64,000 nt of DNA from an uncultured Fibrobacter sp. Its GTDB lineage: Bacteria; Fibrobacterota; Fibrobacteria; Fibrobacterales; Fibrobacteraceae. How positions within the stretch are numbered: the stretch's first letter is position 1; each line of letters starts with the position of its first letter. Both the position numbers and the translations under genes were made by a program. The notes under the pieces were generated by a model. It was not told the origin of the DNA. It searched no databases and worked only from the letters and a program-made list of their open reading frames with translations. Positions 27,333 to 37,491 of the stretch are shown here, one piece after another. The stretch covers positions 1 through 64,000 of the forward strand of contig CAKUXP010000010.1 in assembly GCA_934700345.1 (NCBI GenBank). Direction: 5' to 3'.

Positions 27333-27361
27333 TTGCAATATAGCTAGAAAACTTATATATT
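27333..27361. promoter_or_regulatory. Overlapping divergent promoters of tamB and the STAS operon
   Basis: On the plus strand TTGCAA (27333-27338), a 17-bp spacer and TATATT (27356-27361) lie eight bases before the ATG at 27370. On the minus strand TATATT (27342-27337) serves tamB. The plus -35 box overlaps the minus -10 box, so the two units may compete for polymerase. Both transcripts appear leaderless. Confidence 0.6.
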
Positions 27362-27369
27362 GGGGACGT

Positions 27370-27651
27370 ATGAGCTGTATTCAAACCATTCGCCTGGACA
27401 TTTCTTCCGATGCGGATTTTTTTCCCGTACTCAAAAAATCCGTTTCCGATTTTGCCGAATCGCTTGGTCTCTCCGAAGAGACTGTGCGGGCTCTTGACCG
27501 GGAAACGGGAGATTTTTTCCGGCGAGGGCTTCCCGGCTTTGAAGATTCGTCTTTCCGTATAGAACTAGGACTAGTGGACGGACGCCTTCTCTTTTCCGCT
27601 TGCGATTCGAGCGAAAACAGGCTTTTCAGCAGGAATATCCCCGCCGCATGA
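27370..27651 (+). CDS. Small protein, degenerate HATPase-like, partner-switching operon
   Basis: A 93-residue protein. The start at 27370 is set by the promoter directly upstream. Its first half (FFPVLKKSVSDFAESLGLSE) resembles the first helix region of RsbW-type histidine-kinase-like ATPases, which begin with a similar FAE..G.SE helix. The N and G boxes that bind ATP are missing, so it cannot be an active kinase on its own. The stop overlaps the next gene's start (ATGA at 27648), showing translational coupling to the STAS/HATPase protein. It may be an accessory subunit or a remnant. Confidence 0.55.
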   Translation: MSCIQTIRLDISSDADFFPVLKKSVSDFAESLGLSEETVRALDRETGDFFRRGLPGFEDSSFRIELGLVDGRLLFSACDSSENRLFSRNIPAA

Positions 27652-28433
27652 AATCCGTTTCTATCCAGCCATATCCCGGAGAAACCGGAGTCGCAAGGAT
27701 CAGACTCTGTGGGGATATCGGGCTTGCGGAAATTCCGCAAATCTCCGCGCTTTCGGAACGGCTCGAAACGAGCGGCATCTTGCACTGGGCGGTGGATCTG
27801 TCCGGTGTCAAGTTCTTGAGTTCCCCGGCGGTCGGGGCCTTGATGGGGCTTCGGTCGCGCGTCATCGGGCATTCCGGCAGCGTCTCCCTTTTTTCCGCGA
27901 GTCCCGAACTATTCGAAAAGCTTTCTCTGATGGGCGTTCCCCTCGCCATGCCGATTTTCAGGGACGAAAAGGCGTTTCTAGATTATTTCCATTGGGAATT
28001 CCGTGGCGCTTTTCGGCATGTTTCGTTCCTGCTTCCGGCTAGCGTTTCCGTCGTTCCGCCGACGCGCAGGCTTGTGGTCGGGCTTTTGCGCAGCAAGGGA
28101 TTTTCGGACAAGGAAACGTTCATCCTGGAAACCATCGTCGATGAACTCGCAAACAATGCGATAGAGCATGGCCGTCCGCCGGATAACGTCTTTCGCCTGG
28201 AACTGAAATTCAGCAAATCGAAGACCGTGCTTTCTGTCATGAACCACTGCCGGGAACTTTCGGAAGACGAACGGAGAACGCTCGAGGAAAAGTATGCCCA
28301 TCCGAAGATGACTTCGGGCTCCCTGAGAGGGCGGGGAATCGTGCTTGTGAAAAGGCTTTCTTCGCACATGGCGTTTCGCGTCGAACCGCGACAGGTCTTT
28401 GTCGAAGTGACGAGATTACGAGAGGAAACATGA
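27648..28433 (+). CDS. STAS domain fused to RsbW-type HATPase domain
   Basis: A 261-residue protein with two regulatory domains in one chain. Residues about 1-110 form a STAS fold (anti-anti-sigma type: AVDLSGVKFLSSPAVGALM), with a serine pair at the usual phosphorylation site. Residues about 130-258 form a GHKL ATPase: ETIVDELANNAIEHG is the N box and GSLRGRGIVLVKRLSSHM the G box. Fusion of an antagonist with an anti-sigma-type kinase suggests an internally regulated partner switch. The start is decided by the four-base ATGA overlap with the preceding gene. The gene overlaps the next STAS gene in the same way. Confidence 0.8.
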   Translation: MKSVSIQPYPGETGVARIRLCGDIGLAEIPQISALSERLETSGILHWAVDLSGVKFLSSPAVGALMGLRSRVIGHSGSVSLFSASPELFEKLSLMGVPLAMPIFRDEKAFLDYFHWEFRGAFRHVSFLLPASVSVVPPTRRLVVGLLRSKGFSDKETFILETIVDELANNAIEHGRPPDNVFRLELKFSKSKTVLSVMNHCRELSEDERRTLEEKYAHPKMTSGSLRGRGIVLVKRLSSHMAFRVEPRQVFVEVTRLREET

Positions 28434-28789
28434 ACGAAAATCAGGAACTGCTGACCATCGAGAAAATCGAGAACCATCCTTCGGCGAGGCTCTTGCGCTT
28501 TGTGGGAGACCTGGATTCGACGAATGCGGAAACGACATCCGGCCGGATGCTCGAACTTCTTCGGGAAAACGTGACGACGATCGTCGCGGATTTTTCCCGC
28601 TTGCGCTACATCAACAGCACGGGACTAGGCGCGCTTCTCTTCGTGAACAAGAAGATCAAGGAGGCTAACGGGATTTTCAAGGTGGCGAACGTGAACGAGA
28701 ATGTTCTCGAAATCATCGAAATCATCGGTGCCGACCAGCTTCTTGAAATCCACAGGACGCTCGACGACGCCCTGGAATCCATCCGATAG
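28430..28789 (+). CDS. STAS-domain anti-sigma factor antagonist
   Basis: A 119-residue single STAS domain, typical of SpoIIAA/RsbV. The phospho-acceptor region reads ADFSRLRYINSTGLGALLFV, with the serine in INSTG matching the conserved phosphorylation site. It is likely dephosphorylated by a PP2C-type phosphatase (such as the one at 43266-45167) and phosphorylated by the preceding HATPase domain. An ATGA overlap couples it to that gene. No sigma factor is encoded nearby, so the final target of the switch is unknown. Confidence 0.87.
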   Translation: MNENQELLTIEKIENHPSARLLRFVGDLDSTNAETTSGRMLELLRENVTTIVADFSRLRYINSTGLGALLFVNKKIKEANGIFKVANVNENVLEIIEIIGADQLLEIHRTLDDALESIR

Positions 28790-28816
28790 GCGAATGAAAA
28801 ACTGGAGTTGTTTTTT

Positions 28817-30868
28817 ATGAAATTTGCAAAGTCCGCAGCCGCCCTCGCTTTTTCCCTGGCGGCTCTTGCTGGGTGTTCTTCCGAAAGGAACGTTTCTGAC
28901 CATCTCGTGGCGACGGTCGGCGACGAAAAGATTTACGCATCCGATATCGATTTTTTGAAAAGGACCTCTTCGACGTATGCGAAGCCCGGCAGGGAAAAGG
29001 CTGCACTTGAAAATGTCATCGAATCCCGTCTGGTTTTTCAGGCGGCGAGAGAAGTCGCTTTCGCGGACAGCGCCAAGATCCGAAAGCGTCTGGGGGAGCT
29101 TTCCGAGCGATTCCTCGCCCGCGCTTACGATGAGTTTTACCTTGGGCAGAACTTGGGGCATACGGATGCGGAAATTCGGAAATACTTTGACGTAAACCGC
29201 AAGCGCTTTGCCGCGGATTCGTGCGAGATTCTCGAAGAGTGCCGCACAGCCGTCGCCGAAAGTCTCTACCTCGAAGAGAATGCGGATTCCCTTTTCCGGT
29301 TCGTCACGCGGAAAATCGAGGAAATGCAGAACGTCTCCGTGGAAATTGCCTACGTGGAAGCCTCGGATTCTGCGGAAGCTTCCCGGGCGAAGTCCGCCCT
29401 CTTGGAAGGCTTGGAATTTCCGGGATTGAAAAAAATTTCGCTCGATTCAAAGTCGCCGAGCGGTTTTTGGGCGAATGCCGACGTTCGGAATGCCCTGTTC
29501 GGCAAGGAAGCGCTTCCCGCGGGAAGCGTCCATTCCGTCTCCGTCAACTCAAAAGACGTCGTCTGGAAGGTGCTGCTCCGCCGCGAAGGGGAAAAATTTC
29601 CCGAAGAAGGCCGCGATTCCATCCTGAAAGCCCGCTTCCTTGCGGAATACAGGGATTTTATGGCGAACAACGAAGACAGCCTTTTGCATAAAAGGTATGG
29701 CTTCCGTATGGAACATCCGGTTTATCCCGAAGTGCAGAAGTACTATGCGGAACATGCGGACGAGTTTAACGGAGCACCGCTCGACAGCGTTTCCGGACAA
29801 ATTGAAAGGAAGTTTTCGGCTGGTGGCGAACTCCCGCTCGATTCGAATTACGTCCTCGCGACTTTTGGCGGGAAGCCTTTTATCCGCGAAAGCGACGTGA
29901 AAGCCCTTTTCATGGAAATCCCGCCGGATATCCGGAGACAGTATCCGCGCGCCCGTCGGGTATTGATGCTTGCCGGCTGGAAGCTCCGAGCGACTGCGGC
30001 CCGTGAAGCGGGGCTTGAAAATGACGGACTGCTCGAAAAAATCCGCAAGGATGTCGAGATATCCTTTTACCGGAAGGCTTTTTCCGGGGTACTGTCGAAA
30101 AACGGCTTCTTTACGCCGGACGATACGCTCCAAAGCCTCTTCAAGCGTTTTGGCAATAAGCTTTTCCCGGAAACCCCGATCGAAAAAGTTCGCGGCGAAC
30201 TGGGAATCTTCGCGCAGACGCCGGATAGGGAATTCCTTTTCGAGTATTACCGGAATCCAGGTCGCTATGCGGAAACGTTGAATCTTGATTCCATCAAGGT
30301 CCTCGTGTTTAAAAATGCGATAGGGAGCTTTTCGAGTGACTGGTTCGAACGTTACCGGAGAGACCTCTTTGTAAAATACCCGGTGACAATATATGATTCC
30401 GCCTATCTGCCGCGCGAGGACCTCTTTTCGATCAAGGATCTCGAAGCCCGAGCCGATTCGTTCTATGCGGCGAGAGAACTGGCCGGAGCGCACCTGACAT
30501 GGAACCGGATTCGCGCCCTTTCCGCCGGGGATGACTCCCTTTTCCGCCGGGCGGTCTATGAACTTGCGAAAATCGATGGCGAACGGGAAAAGTACGAGGC
30601 GGCAGACGGTGAATTTGCGGCCTATTACGCCATGTGGCCCGCATCTTCCGATGCGGAAAAGGCCCTGTTCAATCGTGCGTTCATCCTGTATGAGAACCTG
30701 AAAAGGGACTCTCTCGCCCTTCCCCTTTTCGAGGAATTCCAGAAGAAGTTTCCGGAAAGCGACCTTCGCGAATCCGTGGATTGGCTAATCCGGGATATTC
30801 GGAGCGGCGGAAAACTCGCCGAAGAGCTTCTGGAAAAAATTTCGAAGCAGGAAGAAAATGCAAATTAG
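28817..30868 (+). CDS. SurA/PpiC-like lipoprotein chaperone with TPR-like tail
   Basis: A 683-residue lipoprotein (MKFAKSAAALAFSLAALAGC, lipobox LAGC). The N-terminal domain after Cys20 resembles SurA_N/PrsA chaperone domains (VATVGDEKIYASDIDFL followed by a helix ending NVIESRLVFQAA). The centre has long helices with parvulin-like boundaries, but no clear catalytic parvulin motif, so prolyl isomerase activity is uncertain. The last 150 residues form TPR-like helical repeats (AAYYAMWPASSDAEKALFNR and similar). The ATG at 28817 with GGAG nine bases upstream is preferred to a TTG at 28808. A role in folding outer-membrane or secreted proteins is likely. Confidence 0.75.
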   Translation: MKFAKSAAALAFSLAALAGCSSERNVSDHLVATVGDEKIYASDIDFLKRTSSTYAKPGREKAALENVIESRLVFQAAREVAFADSAKIRKRLGELSERFLARAYDEFYLGQNLGHTDAEIRKYFDVNRKRFAADSCEILEECRTAVAESLYLEENADSLFRFVTRKIEEMQNVSVEIAYVEASDSAEASRAKSALLEGLEFPGLKKISLDSKSPSGFWANADVRNALFGKEALPAGSVHSVSVNSKDVVWKVLLRREGEKFPEEGRDSILKARFLAEYRDFMANNEDSLLHKRYGFRMEHPVYPEVQKYYAEHADEFNGAPLDSVSGQIERKFSAGGELPLDSNYVLATFGGKPFIRESDVKALFMEIPPDIRRQYPRARRVLMLAGWKLRATAAREAGLENDGLLEKIRKDVEISFYRKAFSGVLSKNGFFTPDDTLQSLFKRFGNKLFPETPIEKVRGELGIFAQTPDREFLFEYYRNPGRYAETLNLDSIKVLVFKNAIGSFSSDWFERYRRDLFVKYPVTIYDSAYLPREDLFSIKDLEARADSFYAARELAGAHLTWNRIRALSAGDDSLFRRAVYELAKIDGEREKYEAADGEFAAYYAMWPASSDAEKALFNRAFILYENLKRDSLALPLFEEFQKKFPESDLRESVDWLIRDIRSGGKLAEELLEKISKQEENAN

Positions 30869-30904
30869 CTATATTAGGGGCCAATCTTTTAAGGCGGTAA
30901 CTAT

Positions 30905-31360
30905 ATGGAAATGACTTTTGCCATGATTAAACCCAACGGTGTCGCTTCCGGCCTTGTCGGACGCATTCTGGATCGCTATGTAAGCGCGCGTCTTGCGGTT
31001 GTCGGTCTCAAGATGCACCGGATGACTTCGGAAGAGGCGCGAGGCTTTTATGCCGAGCACGTGAACAAGCCGTTCTTTCCGGAACTCGAAGCCTATATGA
31101 CGAAAGGTCCGTCGGTGATGATCGCCCTTGCCGGAGAAAACGCGGTCGCGAAGGTTCGTGCCATCAACGGTGCGACCAATCCGGAAAAGGCGGAACCGGG
31201 AACGCTCCGCTATGATTTCGCCCCGTCGATGACCGAAAACGTCGTGCATAGTTCCGACAGCCCCGCAAGTGCGGAACGCGAAGTTTCCTTCTGGTTCGGG
31301 AAGGAAGATCTCTATGCCTACGAAGCGGTTTCCCAAAAGGCTTGCAAGGTCCTGGGCTAA
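30905..31360 (+). CDS. ndk: Nucleoside diphosphate kinase
   Basis: A 151-residue enzyme transferring the gamma-phosphate of ATP to NDPs through a phosphohistidine. The N-terminal TFAMIKPNGVASGLVGRIL and the active-site segment NVVHSSDSPASAEREVSFWF are diagnostic; the histidine in VVHSSDS is the phospho-acceptor (most homologues read HGSDS, so one glycine is replaced by serine). AAGGCGG precedes the ATG. A TATATT box lies about 30 bases upstream. The gene sits just before the fumarate reductase operon and is probably independently transcribed. Confidence 0.96.
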   Translation: MEMTFAMIKPNGVASGLVGRILDRYVSARLAVVGLKMHRMTSEEARGFYAEHVNKPFFPELEAYMTKGPSVMIALAGENAVAKVRAINGATNPEKAEPGTLRYDFAPSMTENVVHSSDSPASAEREVSFWFGKEDLYAYEAVSQKACKVLG

Positions 31361-31398
31361 GTTTTTTTACAAATCACAATCAAGGAGACAAAAACCTC

Positions 31399-32247
31399 AT
31401 GCAATGGATCATCAGATATCTGACTTCCTCGATCGGCAAGAAGCAGATTATGGGTTGCACGGGTGCATGCCTTGCGCTCTTCATTTTAGGGCACATGGTC
31501 GGTAACCTGCAGCTCATCAACTTGGATCAGTCCGTCGCGCAGGCGCACTACAACGCCTACACGCAACTTCTCACGGGAATGAAGCCCGTCATCTACTTTG
31601 TGGAAATCGGCCTTATCGCCCTCTTCCTCATCCATGTGTTTATGGCGGTGAAGCTGAAAATCGAGAACCGCAAGGCTCGCGGTCCGGAAGCTTACGAAGT
31701 GAACGCCCGCAAGGGAAAGAAGACTTTTGCGAGCTTTACGATGATCTGGTCGGGAATCTTCGTTCTCGGCTTCGTCATCCAGCATCTGATGGTCCTGAAG
31801 TTTGGCGTGCACTATCTCTATGAAAACGAATCCGGTGAAATCATTCGCGATATGTGGCTTACGACAATCGATATGTTCGCAAACCCGTTCTGGACGGTTT
31901 TCTATCTCGTCAGCATGTTCATCATCGGAATGCACCTGTTCCACGCCATCGCTTCCGCGTTCCAGACCCTTGGGATCGCCCACCAGAAGTGGACGCCGAT
32001 TATCGAGATTGTCGGAGTCGTCTATAGCGTAGTCGTCGCTCTGGGCTTTGCCTTCGAAGCGGGGTTCAGTTGCTACATCGCCCATCAGGACGGAACGGAA
32101 GCGCTCCGGAATGTCGCGCACCAGAAGCAGCTGCTCTTGGAGCAGAAGAAGCAGGCTGAGGAAGAAGCCGCCAAGGCAAAGAAAATTTCCTTTGCCGTTT
32201 CCGCAGATGAAATTCAAGTTTCCTACATCGTAGAAGGAGATCGCTAA
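31399..32247 (+). CDS. frdC: Fumarate reductase/succinate dehydrogenase cytochrome b subunit
   Basis: A 282-residue membrane anchor with five hydrophobic segments and conserved histidines for haem b and quinone binding ([52 protein letters not shown]). This is the single-subunit type of Bacteroidetes, Bacillus and Wolinella. The ATG at 31399 was chosen because AAGGAG lies just upstream; a longer in-frame alternative would run back into ndk. The C-terminus carries an unusual charged, alanine/lysine-rich extension ([13 protein letters not shown] then a short strand-rich tail) on the cytoplasmic side. It is first in the frdCAB operon. Confidence 0.93.
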   Translation: MQWIIRYLTSSIGKKQIMGCTGACLALFILGHMVGNLQLINLDQSVAQAHYNAYTQLLTGMKPVIYFVEIGLIALFLIHVFMAVKLKIENRKARGPEAYEVNARKGKKTFASFTMIWSGIFVLGFVIQHLMVLKFGVHYLYENESGEIIRDMWLTTIDMFANPFWTVFYLVSMFIIGMHLFHAIASAFQTLGIAHQKWTPIIEIVGVVYSVVVALGFAFEAGFSCYIAHQDGTEALRNVAHQKQLLLEQKKQAEEEAAKAKKISFAVSADEIQVSYIVEGDR

Positions 32248-32248
32248 T

Positions 32249-34162
32249 ATGCAACTGGATGCACACATTCCTGGTGGAAACATCTCCGAAAAGTGGACGC
32301 GCCACAAGTTCGAACTGAAGCTCGTAAACCCGACGAACAAGCGCAAGTTCAAGGTCATCGTCGTGGGAACGGGACTTGCCGGGGCGAGCGCCGCCGCTTC
32401 TCTCGGCGAACTCGGCTACAATGTCCAGGCGTTCTGCTATCAAGATTCTCCGCGTCGCGCCCACTCGATTGCCGCCCAGGGCGGTATCAACGCGGCCAAG
32501 AATTATACGAATGACGGCGATTCCGTTTACCGTCTCTTCTACGATACGGTCAAGGGCGGCGACTTCCGCGCCCGCGAAGCGAACGTCCACCGCCTGGCCG
32601 AAAACTCCAACTGCATCATCGACCAGTGCGTCGCCCAGGGCGTTCCGTTCGGGCGCGACTACGGCGGACTTCTCGCGAACCGCTCTTTTGGCGGAACGCA
32701 GGTTTCGCGTACGTTTTACGCACGTGGACAGACCGGTCAACAGCTTTTGCTTGGCGCTTACCAGGCCTTGATGCGCCAGGTGGCGAAGGGAACCGTCAAG
32801 ATTTTCCCGCGGCGCGATATGCAGGATCTGGTTGTCATCGACGGGAAGGCTCGCGGTATCGTTGTCCGCAACCTGATTACCGGTGCGCTCGAAAGCTATG
32901 AAGCGGATGCGGTCTGCCTCGCGACGGGCGGCTACGGCAATGTCTTCTACCTTTCGACAAACGCGAAGGGATGCAACGTGAGTCCGGCATGGCAGGCTTA
33001 CAAGAAGGGCGCCCTCTTTGCGAATCCGTGCTATACGCAGATTCACCCGACATGCATTCCGGTTACGGGCGATCACCAGTCGAAGCTCACCCTCATGAGC
33101 GAATCGCTTCGTAACGATGGACGTATCTGGGTTCCGAAGAAAATCGGCGATACGCGTCCGGCGAATGAAATTCCGGAAAGCGAACGTTACTACTATCTCG
33201 AAGAACGCTATCCGTCGTTTGGAAACCTCGTGCCCCGCGACGTAGCGAGTCGCAATGCGAAGATGGTCTGCGACAAGGGAATGGGTGTCGGTGCGACGAA
33301 GCGCGCTGTCTATCTGGACTTTGCCGATGCGATTAAGCGGATGGGTGTAGCCGGCGTTTCCGCGAAATACGGCAACCTTTTCCAGATGTATGAAAAGATC
33401 ACGGATGAAGATCCGTATAAGGTGCCGATGCGCATCTATCCGGCGTCCCACTATACGATGGGCGGTCTCTGGGTCGATTACAACCTGATGAGTACGATTC
33501 CCGGCTGCTTTGTGCTCGGCGAGGCGAATTTCTCCGACCACGGGGCAAACCGTCTCGGGGCTTCGGCTCTGATGCAGGGACTTTCCGACGGCTATTTCGT
33601 CATTCCTTACACCATCGGCGGATATTTTGCGGGCACGAAGCTCGAAAAGGTCAGTGCGTCCGATCCGGCGTTCAAGGAAGCGGAATCGCAGATTATGGAA
33701 CGCCTGAACAAGATCCTGAATATCCACGGCAAGAAGAACGTTTCCGAAATCCATCGCGAGCTTGGCCAGGTAATGTGGGACTATGTCGGCATGGGCCGCA
33801 ACAAGGAAGGCCTCGAAACAGCTCTCAAGCGCATTCCGGAGATCCGTGCGGAATTCTGGGAAAATGCAAACGTGCTCGGCGCAGAAGGCGATTTCAACCA
33901 GAACCTCGAAAATGCGAACCATGTTGCGGACTTCCTGGAATTCGCGGAACTTCTCGCCCGTGACGCCTTGCATCGCGAGGAATCCTGCGGAGGCCACTTC
34001 CGCGAAGAACACCAGACTGCCGAAGGCGAAGCGCTTCGCGACGATGAACACTTCTGCTATGTCGGTGCCTGGGAATACAAGGGAGAAGGACAAGTCCCGG
34101 AACTTTCCAAGGAACCTCTCACATTTGAAAATGTTCACCTCGTGACGCGGAGCTACAAATAA
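32249..34162 (+). CDS. frdA: Fumarate reductase/succinate dehydrogenase flavoprotein subunit
   Basis: A 637-residue FAD subunit catalysing fumarate/succinate interconversion. The dinucleotide-binding loop [19 protein letters not shown] lies near residue 38. [17 protein letters not shown] contains His72, the probable covalent FAD attachment residue. [12 protein letters not shown] active-site sequence and [20 protein letters not shown] with the arginine-rich [10 protein letters not shown] follow. In Fibrobacter the enzyme is expected to run as fumarate reductase, giving succinate as the main fermentation product. AAGGAGATCGC precedes the ATG, two bases after frdC. The stop overlaps the frdB start (TAATG). 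Confidence 0.97.
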   Translation: MQLDAHIPGGNISEKWTRHKFELKLVNPTNKRKFKVIVVGTGLAGASAAASLGELGYNVQAFCYQDSPRRAHSIAAQGGINAAKNYTNDGDSVYRLFYDTVKGGDFRAREANVHRLAENSNCIIDQCVAQGVPFGRDYGGLLANRSFGGTQVSRTFYARGQTGQQLLLGAYQALMRQVAKGTVKIFPRRDMQDLVVIDGKARGIVVRNLITGALESYEADAVCLATGGYGNVFYLSTNAKGCNVSPAWQAYKKGALFANPCYTQIHPTCIPVTGDHQSKLTLMSESLRNDGRIWVPKKIGDTRPANEIPESERYYYLEERYPSFGNLVPRDVASRNAKMVCDKGMGVGATKRAVYLDFADAIKRMGVAGVSAKYGNLFQMYEKITDEDPYKVPMRIYPASHYTMGGLWVDYNLMSTIPGCFVLGEANFSDHGANRLGASALMQGLSDGYFVIPYTIGGYFAGTKLEKVSASDPAFKEAESQIMERLNKILNIHGKKNVSEIHRELGQVMWDYVGMGRNKEGLETALKRIPEIRAEFWENANVLGAEGDFNQNLENANHVADFLEFAELLARDALHREESCGGHFREEHQTAEGEALRDDEHFCYVGAWEYKGEGQVPELSKEPLTFENVHLVTRSYK

Positions 34163-34944
34163 TGAGCGACAATATGCATTTGACTCTCAAGATTTGGCGT
34201 CAGAAGGACGCCAAGACCAAAGGCCAGTTCGAAACGGTCAATATCGACGGCATTTCCCCGGATATGTCTTTCCTGGAAATGCTCGACATCGTAAACGATC
34301 GCGAAATGAAGCAGGGAAAGGAAGGCTTTGCCTTTGATCACGACTGCCGCGAAGGAATTTGCGGAATGTGTTCCCTGGTCATCAACGGAATGCCGCACGG
34401 TCCTGACCATGCGGTAACTACCTGCCAGCTTCATATGCGCAAGTTCAAGGATGGCGATACGATTGTAATCGAACCGTGGCGTGCCTCGGCTTTCCCGGTC
34501 ATCAAGGATTGCGTCGTAAACCGTAGCGCGTTCGATCGCATTATCCAGGCGGGCGGATTTGTGAGCGTGAATACGGGTGCGGCTCCGGAAGCGGCTTCGA
34601 TTCCCGTTCCGAAGGATCAGGCGGACAGAGCCTTTGACGCTGCCGCCTGCATCGGCTGTGGTGCCTGTGTCGCCGCCTGCAAGAACTCTTCCGCGATGCT
34701 CTTTGTTTCGGCGAAGGTCAGCCATCTCTCCTACCTGCCGCAGGGCAAGGTCGAAGCGAAGAAGCGTGTCCTCGCCATGGTCGCCCAGATGGACAAGGAA
34801 GGATTCGGCAACTGCACGAACCTTTACGAATGCCAGGCCGCATGCCCGAAGGGTATCACCGTGGATTACATCGCCAAGATGAACCGCGAATACCTCGGCG
34901 CGACCGTTTCCTATGCCGAAAAGGTTTACGGCAAGGACATGTAA
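34162..34944 (+). CDS. frdB: Fumarate reductase/succinate dehydrogenase iron-sulfur subunit
   Basis: A 260-residue electron-transfer subunit linking the flavin to the membrane quinol. The N-terminal ferredoxin domain has [16 protein letters not shown] for the [2Fe-2S] cluster. The C-terminal domain has [11 protein letters not shown] and [15 protein letters not shown] for the [4Fe-4S] and [3Fe-4S] clusters. The ATG overlaps the frdA stop by one base. A terminator at 34967-34996 ends the frdCAB operon. No fourth anchor subunit follows, in line with the single cytochrome b type. Confidence 0.96.
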   Translation: MSDNMHLTLKIWRQKDAKTKGQFETVNIDGISPDMSFLEMLDIVNDREMKQGKEGFAFDHDCREGICGMCSLVINGMPHGPDHAVTTCQLHMRKFKDGDTIVIEPWRASAFPVIKDCVVNRSAFDRIIQAGGFVSVNTGAAPEAASIPVPKDQADRAFDAAACIGCGACVAACKNSSAMLFVSAKVSHLSYLPQGKVEAKKRVLAMVAQMDKEGFGNCTNLYECQAACPKGITVDYIAKMNREYLGATVSYAEKVYGKDM

Positions 34945-34966
34945 TCGAAGCCTTTACAGGCGAAAG

Positions 34967-34997
34967 AAAAACTCTCGGATTTTTCCGGGAGTTTTTT
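34967..34997 (+). terminator. Terminator of frdCAB
   Basis: A 13-bp near-perfect stem (34967-34979 with 34984-34996) has a TTTT loop and a T-rich 3' arm. It lies 22 bases past the frdB stop. Confidence 0.85.
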
Positions 34998-35021
34998 TGT
35001 TGCGGGTATGTGACTCTCATC

Positions 35022-35050
35022 AAAAAACGCCAGCCGGAAAGGCTGACGCT
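35022..35050 (-). terminator. Terminator of icd
   Basis: On the minus strand CGTCAGCC and GGCTGGCG pair with one U-G wobble and are followed by TTTTTT. The wobble favours function in the minus direction. It lies about 25 bases past the icd stop. Confidence 0.8.
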
Positions 35051-35073
35051 TCGTCTGTTCGAAGCCAGGCTTT

Positions 35074-37317
35074 TTACAGGCTGTCGATAACCCGGTTGAA
35101 TTTTTCGACGGGCCGCATCCACTTCTTGAGAAGTTCGGGCTGCATCGCATAGTAGCCCCCGACATCGACGGGGACGCCCTGGGCCTTGGCTAGAGCCTGT
35201 ACGATTTCCTGCTCGTTTTCCCCGAGTGCTTTCGCTATCGGAGAAAAGTGCGCCGAGATTTCCGGATCTTCCTTTTGCGCAGCGAGTTCCTCTGCCCAGT
35301 AAAGCGCAAGATAGAAGTGGGAACCGCGATTGTCCAGACCGCCGATTTTCCTTTCCGGTGTGCGATTGTTGTCGAGAATTCTTTCGTTCGCCTTGTCGAG
35401 GGCTTCGACGAGGATTTTCGCTTTTTTGTTTCCTTCCGGATTTGCCTTTGTCGGTTGCGCAGCCTGTTCGAACGCGGCGGCAAGGGCGAAGTATTCGCCG
35501 AGGGAATCCCAGCGCAGATAGTTTTCCGAAAGGAACTGCTGGACCTGCTTAGGAGCGCTTCCGCCGGCTCCCGTTTCAAAGAGACCGCCGCCTGCCATGA
35601 GAGGCACGATGGAAAGCATCTTCGCGGAGGTCCCGACTTCGAGAATCGGGAACAGATCGGTAAGATAGTCGCGCATGACGTTTCCTGTTACGGCTATCGT
35701 ATCGAGTCCTTTCTTTGCACGCGTGAGAGTTTCCAGAATAGCGTCCGTCGGAGACTTGATCTGGATATTCAACCCCGTCAAGTCGTATTCCGAAAGATAG
35801 GCGGAAACCTTTTTCTGGATTTCGCGGTCGTGGGCGCGGTTCGGGTCGAGCCAAAAGATGGCTGGCATTCCCGAAAGTCTTGCGCGGGTTACGGCGAGCT
35901 TTACCCAATCGCGGATCGGAGCGTCTTTCGCCTGGCACATCCGGTAGATATCCCCGGGTTCGACTTCTTCGGAGAGGAGAACCTTGCCGTGGGAATCGAC
36001 TGCCCGGATAATGCCCTTTTCCGCAGCGATGAAAGTCTTGTCGTGGCTGCCGTATTCTTCGGCGCCCTGCGCCATCAGGCCTACATTCGGAACGGTTCCC
36101 ATCGTACGAGGGTCGAATGCTCCGTTCTGCTTGAGAAATTCGATGGTCGTCTTGTAAATTCCCGCATAGCACCTGTCGGGAATCACCGCCTTGACTTCTT
36201 CGAGCTTCCCGTCCTTGTTCCACATGCAGCCCGAGTTGCGGATCATGGCCGGCATGGAGGCGTCGATGATGATGTCGCTTGGAACATGGAGGTTCGTGAT
36301 TCCTTTCGCCGAGTCGACCATGGCGAGATCCGGGCCTTTTTCTAGGCTGTCATCGATGGCTTTCCGGATTTCCGCTTCCTTCGGATTGCCGGCGATGCGC
36401 TTGTAGAGATCGCCTATTCCGTTGTTCGGGTCAATTCCAAGTTCGCGGAAAAGCTCCGCATATTTTTCGAAGACATCTTTCAGGAACACGCGGACGACTG
36501 CTCCGAACATTACCGGATCCGAGACCTTCATCATTGTCGCCTTGAGATGCACGGAAAAGAGAACGCCTTTCTTCTTCGCGTCTTCCATCTGTTCTGCGAT
36601 GAATTTTTCGAGAGCCCGAATGTGCAGAACTGTCGCGTCGAGAACTTCGCCGGCGAGGAGCGGCATCGCTTTGCGGAGAAGCGAAACGTGTCCGGATTTC
36701 GAAACGAATTCGATTTGGAATGTGTCGGCGTTTGGCATCGTGATGGATTTTTCGTTGCCGTAGAAATCGCCTTCGGTCATGCTCGAAACATGCGTCTTGA
36801 CCGAGGCGTCCCAAGTCCCGTTTGAATGGGGATGTTTCCTTGCGTAGTTCTTGACCGCGTTCGGGGCGCGCCTGTCGGAATTTCCTTGCCGGAGCACCGG
36901 GTTTACTGCAGAACCCTTGACCTTGTCGTATCTCGAACGGATATCTTTTTCGTCGTCGGTTGCGGGAGAATCCGGGTAGTCGGGCAGGGCGTAGCCGTTT
37001 TTCTGGAGTTCCGCGATTGCCGCTTTTAGCTGCGGGACGGATGCGGAAATATTCGGCAGCTTGATGATATTCGCTGTCGGGTCTTGCGTGAGTGCTCCGA
37101 GGAAGGCGAGATCGTCCGAGACGGGCTTTCCAAAAAAACGGGAGCCTTGGGGAAGTCTGTCGGCGAAAGCGGCGAGAATCCGGGCGGCGAGCGAGATGTT
37201 TTTTGTTTCGACGTCAAGGTCTGCGGCTTTGGCGAAGGCCTGGACGATCGGTAAGAGGGATTGGGTCGCAAGGAAAGGCGACTCGTCGGTCAGGGTATAG
37301 TAAATTTTCTGGTTCAT
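35074..37317 (-). CDS. icd: NADP-dependent isocitrate dehydrogenase, monomeric type
   Basis: A 747-residue monomeric isocitrate dehydrogenase (IDH-II), about twice the length of the dimeric enzyme and unrelated in most of its sequence. It converts isocitrate to 2-oxoglutarate with NADP+. Diagnostic segments include the N-terminal [40 protein letters not shown] with substrate-binding residues, [37 protein letters not shown] and [27 protein letters not shown] box lies eight bases before the ATG with no ribosome site, so the transcript may be leaderless. It supplies 2-oxoglutarate for glutamate synthesis in an organism with a branched citric acid pathway. Confidence 0.97.
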   Translation of the reverse strand: MNQKIYYTLTDESPFLATQSLLPIVQAFAKAADLDVETKNISLAARILAAFADRLPQGSRFFGKPVSDDLAFLGALTQDPTANIIKLPNISASVPQLKAAIAELQKNGYALPDYPDSPATDDEKDIRSRYDKVKGSAVNPVLRQGNSDRRAPNAVKNYARKHPHSNGTWDASVKTHVSSMTEGDFYGNEKSITMPNADTFQIEFVSKSGHVSLLRKAMPLLAGEVLDATVLHIRALEKFIAEQMEDAKKKGVLFSVHLKATMMKVSDPVMFGAVVRVFLKDVFEKYAELFRELGIDPNNGIGDLYKRIAGNPKEAEIRKAIDDSLEKGPDLAMVDSAKGITNLHVPSDIIIDASMPAMIRNSGCMWNKDGKLEEVKAVIPDRCYAGIYKTTIEFLKQNGAFDPRTMGTVPNVGLMAQGAEEYGSHDKTFIAAEKGIIRAVDSHGKVLLSEEVEPGDIYRMCQAKDAPIRDWVKLAVTRARLSGMPAIFWLDPNRAHDREIQKKVSAYLSEYDLTGLNIQIKSPTDAILETLTRAKKGLDTIAVTGNVMRDYLTDLFPILEVGTSAKMLSIVPLMAGGGLFETGAGGSAPKQVQQFLSENYLRWDSLGEYFALAAAFEQAAQPTKANPEGNKKAKILVEALDKANERILDNNRTPERKIGGLDNRGSHFYLALYWAEELAAQKEDPEISAHFSPIAKALGENEQEIVQALAKAQGVPVDVGGYYAMQPELLKKWMRPVEKFNRVIDSL

Positions 37318-37437
37318 ACATCCGTAAAATAGAAAAAAGACTTGTAGCCGATATTCATTTTAATTTTTGCGTTTCCATTTCAGAAGCCGTGCAGAATGGT
37401 AATGACGAAAATGTAAACATTGCCAATTTTTTTTGCA

Positions 37438-37464
37438 CAAAATAAGCCCGCACGGGGCGAGCTT
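37438..37464 (-). terminator. Probable terminator of ilvD
   Basis: On the minus strand AAGCTCGC and GCGGGCTT pair with one U-G wobble around a five-base loop, followed by ATTTTG. It sits 28 bases past the ilvD stop and is weaker than the other terminators here. Confidence 0.55.
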
Positions 37465-37491
37465 ACTTTGTATGAAATCGCACTGGTTCCG

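Noticed and set aside
28808..28816. TTG start for the SurA-like lipoprotein
   Set aside because: The ATG at 28817 has better spacing from GGAG and gives a standard lipoprotein signal.
32066..34138. 690-residue open frame antisense to frdA
   Set aside because: It is a shadow of the high-GC codon structure of frdA on the opposite strand. frdA itself is certain and the antisense product matches nothing.
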